IMG/VR virus record: IMGVR_UViG_3300009370_000014
Span: 1 to 64,000 of that record
Direction: 5' to 3' (one strand)
Length of the DNA: 64,000 nucleotides
Source: a virus
The position numbers and the translations under genes were made by a program. Shown here piece after piece: positions 7,862-16,460 of this stretch (its first letter is position 1; each line of letters opens with the position of its first letter). The notes below the pieces were generated by a model. It did no database searches, was not told the DNA's origin, and worked only from the letters and a program-made list of their open reading frames with translations.

Positions 7862-8104
7862 CTACTTCGTGACTTCTTTAGATGTTTGGATCACCTCGGT
7901 AAGGACCGCAACCTCGCTCTTTAACGCGTGTAGAGTTGTAAGGGCAGTCAAATGTCTAGATCTTGCAATTTCCCATTCATCGGGAGTAATTGCAGTATAA
8001 GTTTTATTGAATGGCCAAGTTAAGCCTGCCCTAGAAACAGGTGGACCTAATTCATCTATCTTGGCTTCCAGTAAAGCTATGGTCTTTGGATCAGGATTAA
8101 TCAA
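7862..8104 (-). CDS. hypothetical helical protein, 80 aa, TTG start
   Basis: TTG at 8104 with GGAGGG about 10 nt upstream; overlaps the end of the previous gene by 8 nt. Two helices (IALLEAKIDEL and LHALKSEVAVLTEV) suggest a coiled coil. Function unknown. Confidence 0.55.
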   Translation of the reverse strand: MINPDPKTIALLEAKIDELGPPVSRAGLTWPFNKTYTAITPDEWEIARSRHLTALTTLHALKSEVAVLTEVIQTSKEVTK

Positions 8105-8294
8105 GAGTAATGCCCTCCTTTGTAAAGTTAAACCTTTTTTTATGTATGTAAAAAGATCCTCTACCTACAGTAGGTATCGCAATCTCCAAGGTTTCTGTGG
8201 TGGAAGAATTTGAGATAATTTCAAAGTAATCTCCGAGTACGTGGATAAGAGTACCCAGAGCTAATCTGTTATGTGGTTTAAGAGCTAAAACCAA
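8097..8294 (-). CDS. hypothetical protein, 65 aa, TTG start
   Basis: TTG at 8294 preceded by AGGAATTC. Predicted beta-rich (GRGSFYIHKKRFNFT). Overlaps both neighbours by a few nt, consistent with an operon. No family recognised. Confidence 0.5.
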   Translation of the reverse strand: MVLALKPHNRLALGTLIHVLGDYFEIISNSSTTETLEIAIPTVGRGSFYIHKKRFNFTKEGITLD

Positions 8295-8556
8295 TTTGAA
8301 TTCCTAGCATGTTAAGATATCTACAAAGATGAACATCTAGAGTAGTAGTAGATTGTAAGTAAATAAGTCCGCTAGAACTGAACTCAATTGTCGGATAAGT
8401 ATTAGTGATAGCACTAACCTTGTACAAATCAGTATCTAAAATGTTAACTAAAGGAGCACGGTAGCGTTTAAAATTGAATATCATGGTTTTGAAATAAGAT
8501 CTTTCGGATAACAGAGACTCTAGACGGAGAAAAGAAAATTTTACGTTTAGGATCAA
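8278..8556 (-). CDS. hypothetical protein, up to 92 aa
   Basis: The start is uncertain: TTG 8556 or ATG near 8484, neither with a good SD. No recognised motif. Position between overlapping small genes supports it. Confidence 0.4.
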   Translation of the reverse strand: MILNVKFSFLRLESLLSERSYFKTMIFNFKRYRAPLVNILDTDLYKVSAITNTYPTIEFSSSGLIYLQSTTTLDVHLCRYLNMLGIQIGFSS

Positions 8557-8577
8557 GTAAGCTTAGAAAGGATAAAA

Positions 8578-8718
8578 TCATGGTAATGACCTTAAAGCGT
8601 CTTTTTGAGAGATACCCGCAGTAATAGCAGATATCTTTAAATTATCGTCAAGCATCTCCAGAAATATCTTTTGTAGAGCTTGTTGACGTTGCCTTATTTT
8701 TATCCAACTGAAACTCAT
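8578..8718 (-). CDS. small protein, 46 aa, nested overlap
   Basis: ATG 8718 lies inside the 59-aa gene in the +1 frame relative to it; 71 bp are shared. The sequence (KIRQRQQALQKIFLEMLDD, then ITAGISQKDALRSL) looks like a helical HTH-like protein. A +1 frameshift product joining the two frames is possible but I see no classic slippery site. Confidence 0.45.
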   Translation of the reverse strand: MSFSWIKIRQRQQALQKIFLEMLDDNLKISAITAGISQKDALRSLP

Positions 8719-8827
8719 TATCATCTAATAACTCGTTTATAGTTTTAGGTGCACGAGTGGCTTTCTTGCCAGACCCGTCATCTTTGAAAGATTTACCTAA
8801 CTTAAAATCAGCTCTTTTTTCTAACAT
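8648..8827 (-). CDS. small basic protein, 59 aa
   Basis: ATG 8827 overlaps the TAA of the upstream gene (TAATG). Charged, Lys-rich, probably disordered. Function unknown. Confidence 0.5.
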   Translation of the reverse strand: MLEKRADFKLGKSFKDDGSGKKATRAPKTINELLDDNEFQLDKNKATSTSSTKDISGDA

Positions 8828-9327
8828 TATTTAATGACCTTTATACGGTGTTCTGTTTTAGGAACTTTATTAGCATCTTTTAAACGCTCTTTTACAGCAG
8901 TTTTCATGCGATTGAAAGTGTAAATGTTACGTAATACTTTTTCTGCTTTGGACATAGCTCTCTTTACACTAGATCCAGCCATCCTGCCAGGTTCCCGTAG
9001 CATAGAACCTAGTATAGTGTCCGAGTCATAGAATACTTGTCCAAAGGCACTTTTAGGCCTGTAGGACTCTCTAACTGACTCACCGGGAACGTTACTAAGT
9101 ACTTTACCTAGAGAAGCATGGAGAGCTCCCAGTTTGGCTCCATCTTTAATAGATTTGGTATCTATGGTTTTCTTTTTATCTCCATACAATCTACTAGTGA
9201 TAGCACCTACCATACCTCCAGTGAGAGCACCTTCTATAGCATTCTCAGCAATTCCATAGGCATCCCCTGTACTACGAGCTAGTACTCTCTGAACTCCTTC
9301 AGGTATTTGAGATAAGATAGTAGCCAT
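8827..9327 (-). CDS. possible virion or membrane-interacting protein, 166 aa
   Basis: ATG 9327 overlaps the stop of the upstream gene (TAATG) with GAGGA as SD. The Gly-rich helix IEGALTGGMVGAITSRLYG (residues 30-50) resembles a glycine-zipper membrane helix, the rest is basic. Its position beside the 273-aa gene suggests a structural pair; this is inference. Confidence 0.55.
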   Translation of the reverse strand: MATILSQIPEGVQRVLARSTGDAYGIAENAIEGALTGGMVGAITSRLYGDKKKTIDTKSIKDGAKLGALHASLGKVLSNVPGESVRESYRPKSAFGQVFYDSDTILGSMLREPGRMAGSSVKRAMSKAEKVLRNIYTFNRMKTAVKERLKDANKVPKTEHRIKVIK

Positions 9328-10148
9328 TAACATTCCTCATCTAAGATGATAAAGATCACAAACTTTTGACATCTATAATTAAAACTAGTATCCATGTAAG
9401 ACACCGGGTACTCTTCTCCTTTATATTTTAACCTAAATTGACTTCCAACTCTAGGATATAAAGGTGGTTTGCTTCTATTTGTGTCAAAAACCATAACAAA
9501 GCTACGATTAGCAAGAAATGCTTCTTCAGGCTCAAACAAAAGACTTCCTATTTCGGTCTCTAAGAATACTTCTTTTAGAGGAAGTTGAACTTTTTGTAAA
9601 TTAGGTTTAAGCTCGAGAGTGTTTTCTTTAGATGACTTATTAAACAAAGCATCTATCACATCTTTATCTAATTCAGAGGGAGAAGGTATCTCTATACTAG
9701 TCTCCGACATAGTAGCATTTGATAAATCAATACTTAGGTACTCAGGATGACCTTCTACAGGATTGTGATCTCTATCTACAGGACCTATCGTAACTCCCTC
9801 TTCTGTGATTTCCATCCAAGTACCATCCTCTCCTAATGTAAGCAATCTATGTTTAGTAATAGTGTCTGAGTATTCTAAAGGAAACTCATCTCCTGGGGGT
9901 TGAAAAGTGTACTCATAACTGATATCTAAAAAACCATCTACTTCTTTTGTCTTATAAGCTTTTAGAGACTCCATTAGCTCATGCAAATCTTTTTTAGTAC
10001 CAACCTCTCCTCGCTCAATCTGTTGTACTATGGTACCTGCGATAGAGTCATCTTTATTTTCTTTTAAATCTTGATAGATATTTTCAAGCTTAACACGTTG
10101 TTCCGCGCTAACTGATTGAAACTGCTCTATAACTTCCACTAATGACAT
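9327..10148 (-). CDS. hypothetical protein, 273 aa
   Basis: SD TAGGAG. The N-terminal 70 residues are helical, followed by a beta-rich body. No enzyme motif. Translationally coupled to the 166-aa gene. Could be a virion component. Confidence 0.6.
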   Translation of the reverse strand: MSLVEVIEQFQSVSAEQRVKLENIYQDLKENKDDSIAGTIVQQIERGEVGTKKDLHELMESLKAYKTKEVDGFLDISYEYTFQPPGDEFPLEYSDTITKHRLLTLGEDGTWMEITEEGVTIGPVDRDHNPVEGHPEYLSIDLSNATMSETSIEIPSPSELDKDVIDALFNKSSKENTLELKPNLQKVQLPLKEVFLETEIGSLLFEPEEAFLANRSFVMVFDTNRSKPPLYPRVGSQFRLKYKGEEYPVSYMDTSFNYRCQKFVIFIILDEEC

Positions 10149-10212
10149 TGCTTCTCCTATGTGAGAAATAAAGAAGTAAAATTGACTTCCAGCATTCTAC
10201 TCTGCACTACTA

Positions 10213-10392
10213 TCAATCTGCAAAGTTAAAGTTTTGCAAACCCTTCAATAAGGGAGTTAAATCTAAAGCAGGAGTGTCATCATCCATTATAGACTCATAG
10301 ATACAGGAGGTAGCCCAGCTACCTGCCCCAGCTCCAACTAAAATTCCAGCACCGAAAGCAACGCACATACCTGTAGTTAAACCAGTAAACAT
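10213..10392 (-). CDS. small membrane protein, 59 aa
   Basis: Gly/Ala-rich hydrophobic helix (VAFGAGILVGAGAGSWA) near the N-terminus followed by an acidic tail (MDDDTPALDL). Weak SD. Single-pass membrane protein of unknown role. Confidence 0.5.
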   Translation of the reverse strand: MFTGLTTGMCVAFGAGILVGAGAGSWATSCIYESIMDDDTPALDLTPLLKGLQNFNFAD

Positions 10393-10555
10393 ATAAATTC
10401 TCTATTCTGTTATTAGCTTTTAATCTGATAGTTAAATAATTCCAAGGTTTTCTACCGTTTTTCTAAGTTCTATATAGATCTCAGAAATTTCTATCCAGAC
10501 TGTGATCCAGATTAGATCCAATTTGCGGTAGAACCGGAAGAAAACCGTCTTTACC

Positions 10556-10594
10556 TTTTACTTATAACACTTTTTTACAAGTTTTAAGTAAGAG
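10556..10594 (-). promoter_or_regulatory. phage-type promoter
   Basis: GTTATAAGTAAAAGG with TACTTAA 15 nt upstream; about 165 nt before the 59-aa membrane protein. The stretch 10393-10555 holds no convincing gene. Confidence 0.45.
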
Positions 10595-10634
10595 ATAAAT
10601 TTTTCAATCTGGATCATAATACATATACCAGGTA

Positions 10635-10799
10635 TTAGCCTGGTTTTAAGTCCCAAATATGTCTAGCATCTGGGGAGAAAGAAAGTGCTAGGCCTGTATG
10701 ACTAGTTACCAAAATCATCCATCCACCTGGCACTTTCATCCTATATGTAGAAACAGGGTACCCATCATTCAAGGGTTCCCACTTTAATTTTTGCTTCAT
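10635..10799 (-). CDS. small protein, 54 aa, overlapping the 464-aa gene
   Basis: ATG 10799 with GAGG upstream lies inside the last 35 bp of the 464-aa gene in another frame. It runs to 10635, just before a small ACCAGG/CCTGGT hairpin. Beta-rich, no family. Confidence 0.5.
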   Translation of the reverse strand: MKQKLKWEPLNDGYPVSTYRMKVPGGWMILVTSHTGLALSFSPDARHIWDLKPG

Positions 10800-12159
10800 C
10801 ACTAAGTACCTCACTCATATCTACATCATTGAACCACATACAATTTTTTTCATCAGGATTAATATTTTTACATGCTAAATAATGTAAGTTATTAAGTGCC
10901 TTGAATCCGCAAGAAATACACATAGTTTCGTTAGAGAAAGAAGCATTAGCTAGTACTTTAGGTAAGACTAATCTTCCCTTACACATAGGGCATTTTGCCC
11001 CATCTACTTCTACTGTTTTACTCATCTGTATGAGTTTAAGACTACACTGACTAATGAAGCTCAACTTCTTAATAGGTGCCTCATGTATCTTAGTACGACC
11101 AAAGTCTTTACGTTTAGGTGTGGAACTAAAAGGATAGAACTTGAATTCTTTACGTTGTTTAGACTTAGCAATAGCTGCTCGGACAACAGTCAATTCCTGC
11201 CATAAGCTATCATTGATTCCTTGATAACCTATTTGATAGTCTAATCCTCTATCGGTAGCGTATCTCCAATTAGAGTCAACCCAGCCTAAAGTAGCATCCT
11301 TACCATAAGCCAAATTTTTAGAGACCCCGTAATATCTCTGCCAAACTCTTCCTGTCCCCACAAAAGTGTCATCTTTAAGAGATACATATTTAGTATATCC
11401 TTGGTGAATACCTCGTGTATCTCCTGCAGACCCACAATCATAGCCTGAGATCTTTCGGGTAACTGTAGGGTAATACAACGACCAATAGGCTAAGTATCTA
11501 TGGAAAGCATCGAACGGCATAGGAGATTGAGGACCTGTCCCTGCTACAAAGTAATTATCAAGATCATTATCCTCAGTTTGATCAAGTATATCCATATCTA
11601 CAGGCCAAGGAGCAGGGTAATTGAAAATGTCCTCTTTACTAAGTACATTCTTCCCAGTAGGAAAAGTACGATACTTACCTGCTACAAGAGTTAATAAACT
11701 TGGACTATTAAAGGGAGTTACTGTTTCCCAAGCATTACTAAAAAACACTGAATATAAATTACAGCAGGTTTGAAACGCTAAACCATAGTTCACATGAAGC
11801 ATAGGTATAGTTACAAAGTAATGCCGATACACATTAGGCCATCTAGTTCTGCGAACGTTAGCTGTCTTCTCAGGCAAACACAAAGGGTACCCTATCTCTG
11901 GAGCATACAAAACCAATTGAGGAATCTTTAGTCTACCAAGATCTTTCAATGCTACGCGAACACATAAACCAAGGCTAGGGTCTATAGGACGAAAGAACGC
12001 TGGGTTGTTAGAGGTGTCTTTTAATAGTTTAGTTTCTTCCCAGCTCTCAGGAGTACAAATGAACCCTTGTGTCCCTGCTCTTAGACAAAGGTTAGTGTTT
12101 CCTATTACATAATCATTAAAACCCTCAAAATCGGTCGAGAGCTCTCCATAAATCTTCAT
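10765..12159 (-). CDS. hypothetical 464-aa protein with C-terminal zinc ribbon
   Basis: Aromatic-rich, probably beta-structured body (residues 1-370) and a C-terminal zinc ribbon: CPMC near residue 396, CISC near 420 and two further Cys. It sits in the same block as other possible virion genes and could be a minor structural protein, but I do not recognise a family. Directly downstream of the palindromic region. Confidence 0.6.
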   Translation of the reverse strand: MKIYGELSTDFEGFNDYVIGNTNLCLRAGTQGFICTPESWEETKLLKDTSNNPAFFRPIDPSLGLCVRVALKDLGRLKIPQLVLYAPEIGYPLCLPEKTANVRRTRWPNVYRHYFVTIPMLHVNYGLAFQTCCNLYSVFFSNAWETVTPFNSPSLLTLVAGKYRTFPTGKNVLSKEDIFNYPAPWPVDMDILDQTEDNDLDNYFVAGTGPQSPMPFDAFHRYLAYWSLYYPTVTRKISGYDCGSAGDTRGIHQGYTKYVSLKDDTFVGTGRVWQRYYGVSKNLAYGKDATLGWVDSNWRYATDRGLDYQIGYQGINDSLWQELTVVRAAIAKSKQRKEFKFYPFSSTPKRKDFGRTKIHEAPIKKLSFISQCSLKLIQMSKTVEVDGAKCPMCKGRLVLPKVLANASFSNETMCISCGFKALNNLHYLACKNINPDEKNCMWFNDVDMSEVLSDEAKIKVGTLE

Positions 12160-12184
12160 ACGATACTCCTAAAGAGAAAGTTTC

Positions 12185-12800
12185 TATTTCTTAAATGGTC
12201 TACCTATCTGTATAGTGATACCTATCTGTATACTATAACTATAAGGTAGGTATACTGAGGGGTTCAATACGTCATTTTTGTATCAAATAGGTATAAAGTA
12301 TACAGGTATGCTACATTTGCTATATAAGTAAGGATACCATATGCTGTCTAGGATACAAGCCAATTTTAGCCCTTTTTCTACTTATATACATATATTATAC
12401 TTATATGTATACCCCCTAATGTCTCTAGAATTTTAAAAAAGTCGTTTTTTCCCTCTGTATCCTAGTAGTTTGGTCAGAGGAGTTATATTATAAGAGTTAC
12501 AGAGCTATACATATAGGTAGAAAAATGACCAAAATCTAAGGGGAAAAATAAGTGGTACATTTCGCTCTTATATATAGAGAGAAGGGGGGGGTGTAAATAG
12601 GTATAAAGTAGTCACATACGTATAATTTAGCTCAATTTCAGCCTGTAGCCTAGTGTCCATAAGGGATCCTTACTTGTATAGCAAATGTAGCATACCTGTA
12701 TACTTTCTACCTATTGATACAAATATGAGCTATTCGACCCCCAAATTCTACTTACTTGATAGTTTAGCTATACAGATAGGTATACCATTACCCTGACCAC
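12185..12800 (-). repeat. 600-bp imperfect palindrome with iteron-like motifs (possible origin)
   Basis: No gene is visible from 12160 to 12787. The region folds on itself around position 12500. The best part pairs 12295-12335 with 12666-12706: 41 bp with one mismatch. Homology continues outward to copies of TACCTATCTGTATA near 12190-12220 and 12770-12785, and inward to TTTGGTCA near 12469 and 12528. The arms are diverged and contain indels. Roles to consider: replication origin, hairpin RNA, or an inverted duplication of a regulatory region. The end overlaps the last codons of the 96-aa gene. Confidence 0.7.
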
Positions 12801-13078
12801 TCTATGTAAGTTAATCTGCAAGAATTCCCTAGACTTTCTAGCGATTCTTTGTTATCAAGTTTGTCGATAACACTGTACAGGAAATCAACCAATCCTTCTA
12901 CCTCATCTATAGAAAAGCCTGGCTCAAATAAATAGCCAGGCTCACTGGTATACATGTTCTTTACGTATATTTCCGGATACTTAGCAGTCATCCCTAGACT
13001 CACTTCATACTCATAATCCTCGACCAGTATCCTCATCAACTGAACCAGCTTGTTGTAATCTTTCAATGTCCACTCCAA
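12788..13078 (-). CDS. hypothetical acidic protein, 96 aa
   Basis: Overlaps the 3' end of thyX by 68 bp. Start uncertain: TTG 13078 or ATG 13036, both with weak SD. Acidic helical C-terminal half (SIDEVEGLVDFLYSVIDKL). No family. Confidence 0.5.
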   Translation of the reverse strand: MEWTLKDYNKLVQLMRILVEDYEYEVSLGMTAKYPEIYVKNMYTSEPGYLFEPGFSIDEVEGLVDFLYSVIDKLDNKESLESLGNSCRLTYIEWSG

Positions 13079-13934
13079 AGTCTAACGAGTAAATTTTTCG
13101 CCACTGCTCTACTGTTCTATTATTAGTGTGCTTGTCTAATAGTTTTCTTAATTGTATCCAGTTGGTATCTAGGTAGTTGCCAGTTAAGTCAGCTCCTGGA
13201 TAAATTTGAGTATCACATTTAGTTATGTCAACCACTTGATGTTCGAAGGGTGACCAGTGACCTGATTCCTTAAGTCTATGGAATAAGCTACGAGCAATCG
13301 AGACAGATAATCTTCTGTAAGATATCTTAGCACATGTCGTAACTGACTGGATGATCCTTTCTTCCAAAGAAAGTGCTTGGCTGTATGGTAGGTGCCATTT
13401 ATGCTCAGTAGGTGTACTATCATTTATTTCCTGTCTAATCATGTCAGATAATTGATGAATACATGACTGAGCATCAGAAGATGATCTAAGTCTAAAAAAA
13501 TTATCCCAACCTTTTTCGTTGCATACTCCAGTCATAATAGACTTACTAGTCCTAAAAGGAGATAGAGGCCTATTGATTACCTCTTTAGCTATGCCAACTT
13601 GGTACATGTATTTAAAATAGGTATTCATACTATTAAGCTTATCTATCATAGTCTGTTCCAAGTTGGTCCAAAGTCTAACAAAATCTTTGTAGGCCTTGTC
13701 TTCAAAGTAACTGTAACTTTCCATCCCTTTAGACCACTTACCTACCTTTTTAGGTATAAACAAAGGTATATCTCTAAATTTAGAGAAAGGAACAGCACGT
13801 TGGGACTGTGTATTTTTGGATATAGATCTATGTTTATTAATCTGTGCATCTATATAAGTAGGATGCTCAACTTCTAAAGTTGTTATCCTCTGTCCTTTTG
13901 TATTAATACTGTCAAGTATTACTTTTGCGTACAT
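13011..13934 (-). CDS. thyX: flavin-dependent thymidylate synthase ThyX
   Basis: ThyX makes dTMP from dUMP using FAD, NADPH and methylene-tetrahydrofolate, and acts as a homotetramer. The signature is at residues 33-45: KHRSISKNTQSQR, matching the family RHR-x7-S motif with Lys in place of the first Arg. The flavin/dUMP segment WDNFFRLR with a following DAQ is near residue 145. At 307 residues it is longer than typical ThyX (about 220-260), with an extended C-terminus. SD AGGATA. Together with dUTPase, RNR and an HD hydrolase in this window it forms a phage dNTP supply set. Confidence 0.85.
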   Translation of the reverse strand: MYAKVILDSINTKGQRITTLEVEHPTYIDAQINKHRSISKNTQSQRAVPFSKFRDIPLFIPKKVGKWSKGMESYSYFEDKAYKDFVRLWTNLEQTMIDKLNSMNTYFKYMYQVGIAKEVINRPLSPFRTSKSIMTGVCNEKGWDNFFRLRSSSDAQSCIHQLSDMIRQEINDSTPTEHKWHLPYSQALSLEERIIQSVTTCAKISYRRLSVSIARSLFHRLKESGHWSPFEHQVVDITKCDTQIYPGADLTGNYLDTNWIQLRKLLDKHTNNRTVEQWRKIYSLDFGVDIERLQQAGSVDEDTGRGL

Positions 13935-14062
13935 TTGTATATCCTAGAACATATACTTCTGTCGATCTTTTCGACATTCTTTAGTTTGTAAATCTCTTAA
14001 TAGTAGTTGTCGAAAGTTTTATATACTTATCTTAAAGTGATTTAAGAAACTATAGTTAACTT

Positions 14063-14212
14063 TTATGTATTAATCTTAAGATATTCTATAGCTTCTAAAG
14101 GCCAGATTAAGTCTCCGTGAAAATCTACAGAATAAAGATATCCAGTATATCCTGCCTTTCTAATAGCCCTATCTTTAGATAGATACGAATCATCTAGAAG
14201 TTGAATTATCAT
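14063..14212 (-). CDS. microprotein, 49 aa, paralogue of its neighbour
   Basis: The ATG overlaps the upstream stop (ATGA). Contains AGYTGYLYS, matching AGYKGYLYH in the 53-aa neighbour, so the two arose by duplication. Function unknown. Confidence 0.6.
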   Translation of the reverse strand: MIIQLLDDSYLSKDRAIRKAGYTGYLYSVDFHGDLIWPLEAIEYLKINT

Positions 14213-14370
14213 AGCTTAACACCGTTTTCTTTAGCATACTTACGAGCTATTTTACTCCAACCCCCTAAATTGCCTTCTTGAGTATAGTGATATAAATAAC
14301 CTTTGTACCCAGCATTTAACATAAGTTCATCTACTTCTAAGTTAACCGACTTAACCATACTTACTATCAT
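14209..14370 (-). CDS. microprotein, 53 aa, paralogue of its neighbour
   Basis: Middle gene of a three-gene chain with ATGA overlaps on both sides. Contains AGYKGYLYHY, shared with the 49-aa gene. Weak SD (AGGGAC), so probably translated by coupling. Confidence 0.6.
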   Translation of the reverse strand: MIVSMVKSVNLEVDELMLNAGYKGYLYHYTQEGNLGGWSKIARKYAKENGVKL

Positions 14371-14462
14371 GTCCCTAAGGCTATTCCTATCAATATTACT
14401 AATATTACATATAGAATTAAAAATCCCGTAGATAAATTATCATGTAACTTTTTTCTCATCAT
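14367..14462 (-). CDS. single-span membrane peptide, 31 aa
   Basis: Tandem ATGs behind AGGAAC; a basic start (MMRKK) then one hydrophobic helix (FLILYVILVILIGIAL). Ends in an ATGA overlap with the next gene. A toxin-like or membrane-modulating peptide is possible; function unknown. Confidence 0.5.
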   Translation of the reverse strand: MMRKKLHDNLSTGFLILYVILVILIGIALGT

Positions 14463-14471
14463 GTTCCTACA

Positions 14472-14498
14472 TAAAAATAGACAGCTGTATCAGCTGCC
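14472..14498 (-). terminator. rho-independent terminator
   Basis: CAGCTG-ATA-CAGCTG hairpin followed by TCTATTTTT, downstream of the 114-aa gene and just before the small-gene chain. Confidence 0.6.
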
Positions 14499-14530
14499 TT
14501 TTGAAAATACTAAAATATTACTCTTTTAAA

Positions 14531-14875
14531 CTAATAGCTATAAATACCCAATAATACTATAACAATTATTGGAATCAAGATCAATATTTTCATTAAGTTA
14601 AAGATTATCTTTAAGTTTAAAGGTTTCTCTCTTTTAACAATTCTACCAACGCTAAAAATAAGTTCATTATTTGCAAGGTAATCTCCAAAAGATACAGTTA
14701 CTCGTTTTAACTTATCTGTCATTCTTTTTCTATTTAACTTTGTTAAGGATATCTTTAAATTATTATTGGAAGCATACCTTTTCAAATAAGCTACCTCAAA
14801 GGTTGTTGCTTCTACTACTGCTAACATATTTCCTATATAAATTAGATAAACATTTCTATGTATGACTGGTTTCAT
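14531..14875 (-). CDS. C-terminally anchored membrane protein, 114 aa
   Basis: Basic soluble part then a C-terminal hydrophobic helix (ILILIPIIVIVLLGIYSY). SD GAGGTGA. The 9-bp repeat array lies in its 5' region. No family. Confidence 0.65.
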   Translation of the reverse strand: MKPVIHRNVYLIYIGNMLAVVEATTFEVAYLKRYASNNNLKISLTKLNRKRMTDKLKRVTVSFGDYLANNELIFSVGRIVKREKPLNLKIIFNLMKILILIPIIVIVLLGIYSY

Positions 14876-14891
14876 GTCTCACCTCATCTTA

Positions 14892-14999
14892 CTCTCAATG
14901 CTAACAATGCTAACAACGCTCTCAATGCTAACAACGCTCTCAATGCTAACAACGCTCTCAATGCTAACAACGCTCTCAATGCTCTCAATGCTAACAATG
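14892..14999. repeat. tandem array of twelve 9-bp units
   Basis: Twelve consecutive 9-mers of two alternating types, CTCTCAATG and CTAACAAYG, without interruption. It lies just upstream of the 114-aa membrane protein gene (minus strand). The minus strand reads ATTGTTAGC / ATTGAGAGC repeats. It could be a protein-binding array or iterons. It is not a CRISPR, as there are no unique spacers. Confidence 0.8.
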
Positions 15000-15026
15000 A
15001 TTTCAATAAGTAATATAAATTAAATT

Positions 15027-15122
15027 CTAAGCATATAATTCTATGTTCTCTACTACAGCACCCAATGCTTCCATAAGCCTCTCCAATCTCTCTTTAGAAT
15101 ACCTGCTAAAATGAATAATCAT
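15027..15122 (-). CDS. microprotein, 31 aa
   Basis: ATG with a GAGAGGAAG SD; charged helical peptide (SKERLERLMEALGAVVENIE). Low information content, function unknown. Confidence 0.4.
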   Translation of the reverse strand: MIIHFSRYSKERLERLMEALGAVVENIELYA

Positions 15123-15157
15123 CAACTTCCTCTCTTATGTACTGCATAATTCTAGCA

Positions 15158-15310
15158 TTAGTTAATTCCATATATAAGTAGCATTCTCACACGGAGTGAT
15201 CTCCTTCTTACATAATTTTCCATAGTATCTTTCCCAGGTAATCTATTTAGTCGCTGAATTTCGTCAGAAATCCATTCTTTATCTTTAGAACTCACAAATG
15301 TAACAAACAT
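15158..15310 (-). CDS. microprotein, 50 aa
   Basis: Strong GGAGG SD. Basic, helical, resembles a short DNA-binding peptide (NYVRRRSLRVRMLL) but no family is recognised. Confidence 0.55.
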   Translation of the reverse strand: MFVTFVSSKDKEWISDEIQRLNRLPGKDTMENYVRRRSLRVRMLLIYGIN

Positions 15311-15348
15311 CTTCTAATTGCCTCCGTTAATTTACAGATGTCTTTACT

Positions 15349-15525
15349 CTACTTCGTCGGTTTTATTAAGTCAATGTACTTCAACTGAGTTAGTTTTTCA
15401 TGTCTAGTAAATAATTCATTTAAGATATTTGAACGCTTGTAAGGTACCCAAGATGATTTGTGAACTTTATGAAATACTTCCCTTAAATTAGTTATATCCT
15501 TGGGATGTAATAATATCAGTATCAT
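15349..15525 (-). CDS. microprotein, 58 aa
   Basis: AGGAG SD 4 nt before ATG. Basic, helical, no recognised domain. The stretch 15526-15745 holds no convincing gene, although a frame without a proper start (15575-15690) has coding-like composition. Confidence 0.5.
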   Translation of the reverse strand: MILILLHPKDITNLREVFHKVHKSSWVPYKRSNILNELFTRHEKLTQLKYIDLIKPTK

Positions 15526-15745
15526 ATGGCTCCTATTCCATATAACTAGTAGCTAATCCCTGTACTGGTAGCTAACCAATTTATTATGCATATAAACCAA
15601 CTGTCCACCACATATAGGATGTAGGATGCTTATACTTAGAATCACTTCTATACTTTTTATATGAAATAATCAAGAGACCATCCCAGGTAATACATAAACT
15701 TCATAGTTTCATGTAAATAATACTTATTTGCTCTCCATGCAAAAA

Positions 15746-16408
15746 TCATATAGTCTCTATTCTAAATGTATCTTCTAGATAGTCTCTAAAAGCATCCCCA
15801 TGAAATTTAGTCAGTGATCTCAGCTTATGTATTACTTTTAGAGTACTCGAATATATTTTGTTGCCTGGCCTAAAAAGCTCTTTTTGATCATTACATACTC
15901 TAATAAGAGTTTCCTCTAAGAAATTATCACTTATAAGATCAACATCTTTCTGAATAATTTCAATATTATCGAGTATGTTTGACCAGGCGTCACCTTGTAA
16001 TAACAATCTAGCTTCCATGACTAAAGATATTTTATCTGCATACGAAACTACTGGATCTATACATTCAAAGTTATAATTTTGACTTCGAAATATGTTAGTT
16101 GCTGCATATTTTTCAAGATCTCTTGTAGCCTTGTTCTTGAAGGGTGTAGGTATATCTCCAAACATACACTCAGTAGCGTCATGCACAAGTCCTTGCAGTA
16201 TAAGATGATCATACCCTAGTACCCATAGAATGTAAGCTACATGTATGCTATGCGCGAAAACATTAAAGTCCCAAATAGTATTACCTGAGAATCGAGCTAT
16301 TCTGCCTAAAGATACTAAAATATCTTCTATATTTGGAGGATCATCTACGCTGCATAACTTACCACTATAAGTGTAAATTTGATGTTTGAACCCTAAGTCT
16401 GTACACAT
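15746..16408 (-). CDS. HD-domain phosphohydrolase (YfbR-like)
   Basis: Metal-dependent HD hydrolase, probably acting on nucleotides. The family residues are visible: His in FAHSIHVA (about 53), the HD pair in GLVHDATE (about 75-80) and Asp in SYADKISLVMEA (about 123). YfbR-type enzymes dephosphorylate dNMPs; phage relatives adjust nucleotide pools. It fits with thyX, dut and nrdJ. Substrate not provable from sequence. Confidence 0.75.
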   Translation of the reverse strand: MCTDLGFKHQIYTYSGKLCSVDDPPNIEDILVSLGRIARFSGNTIWDFNVFAHSIHVAYILWVLGYDHLILQGLVHDATECMFGDIPTPFKNKATRDLEKYAATNIFRSQNYNFECIDPVVSYADKISLVMEARLLLQGDAWSNILDNIEIIQKDVDLISDNFLEETLIRVCNDQKELFRPGNKIYSSTLKVIHKLRSLTKFHGDAFRDYLEDTFRIETI

Positions 16409-16460
16409 CTTAATTTTATCCCATTAGTCTGTAATTCTTCTCCTAATATATAAGATCCTA

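Noticed and set aside
14892-14999. CRISPR array
   Set aside because: No unique spacers between the 9-bp units and no cas genes.
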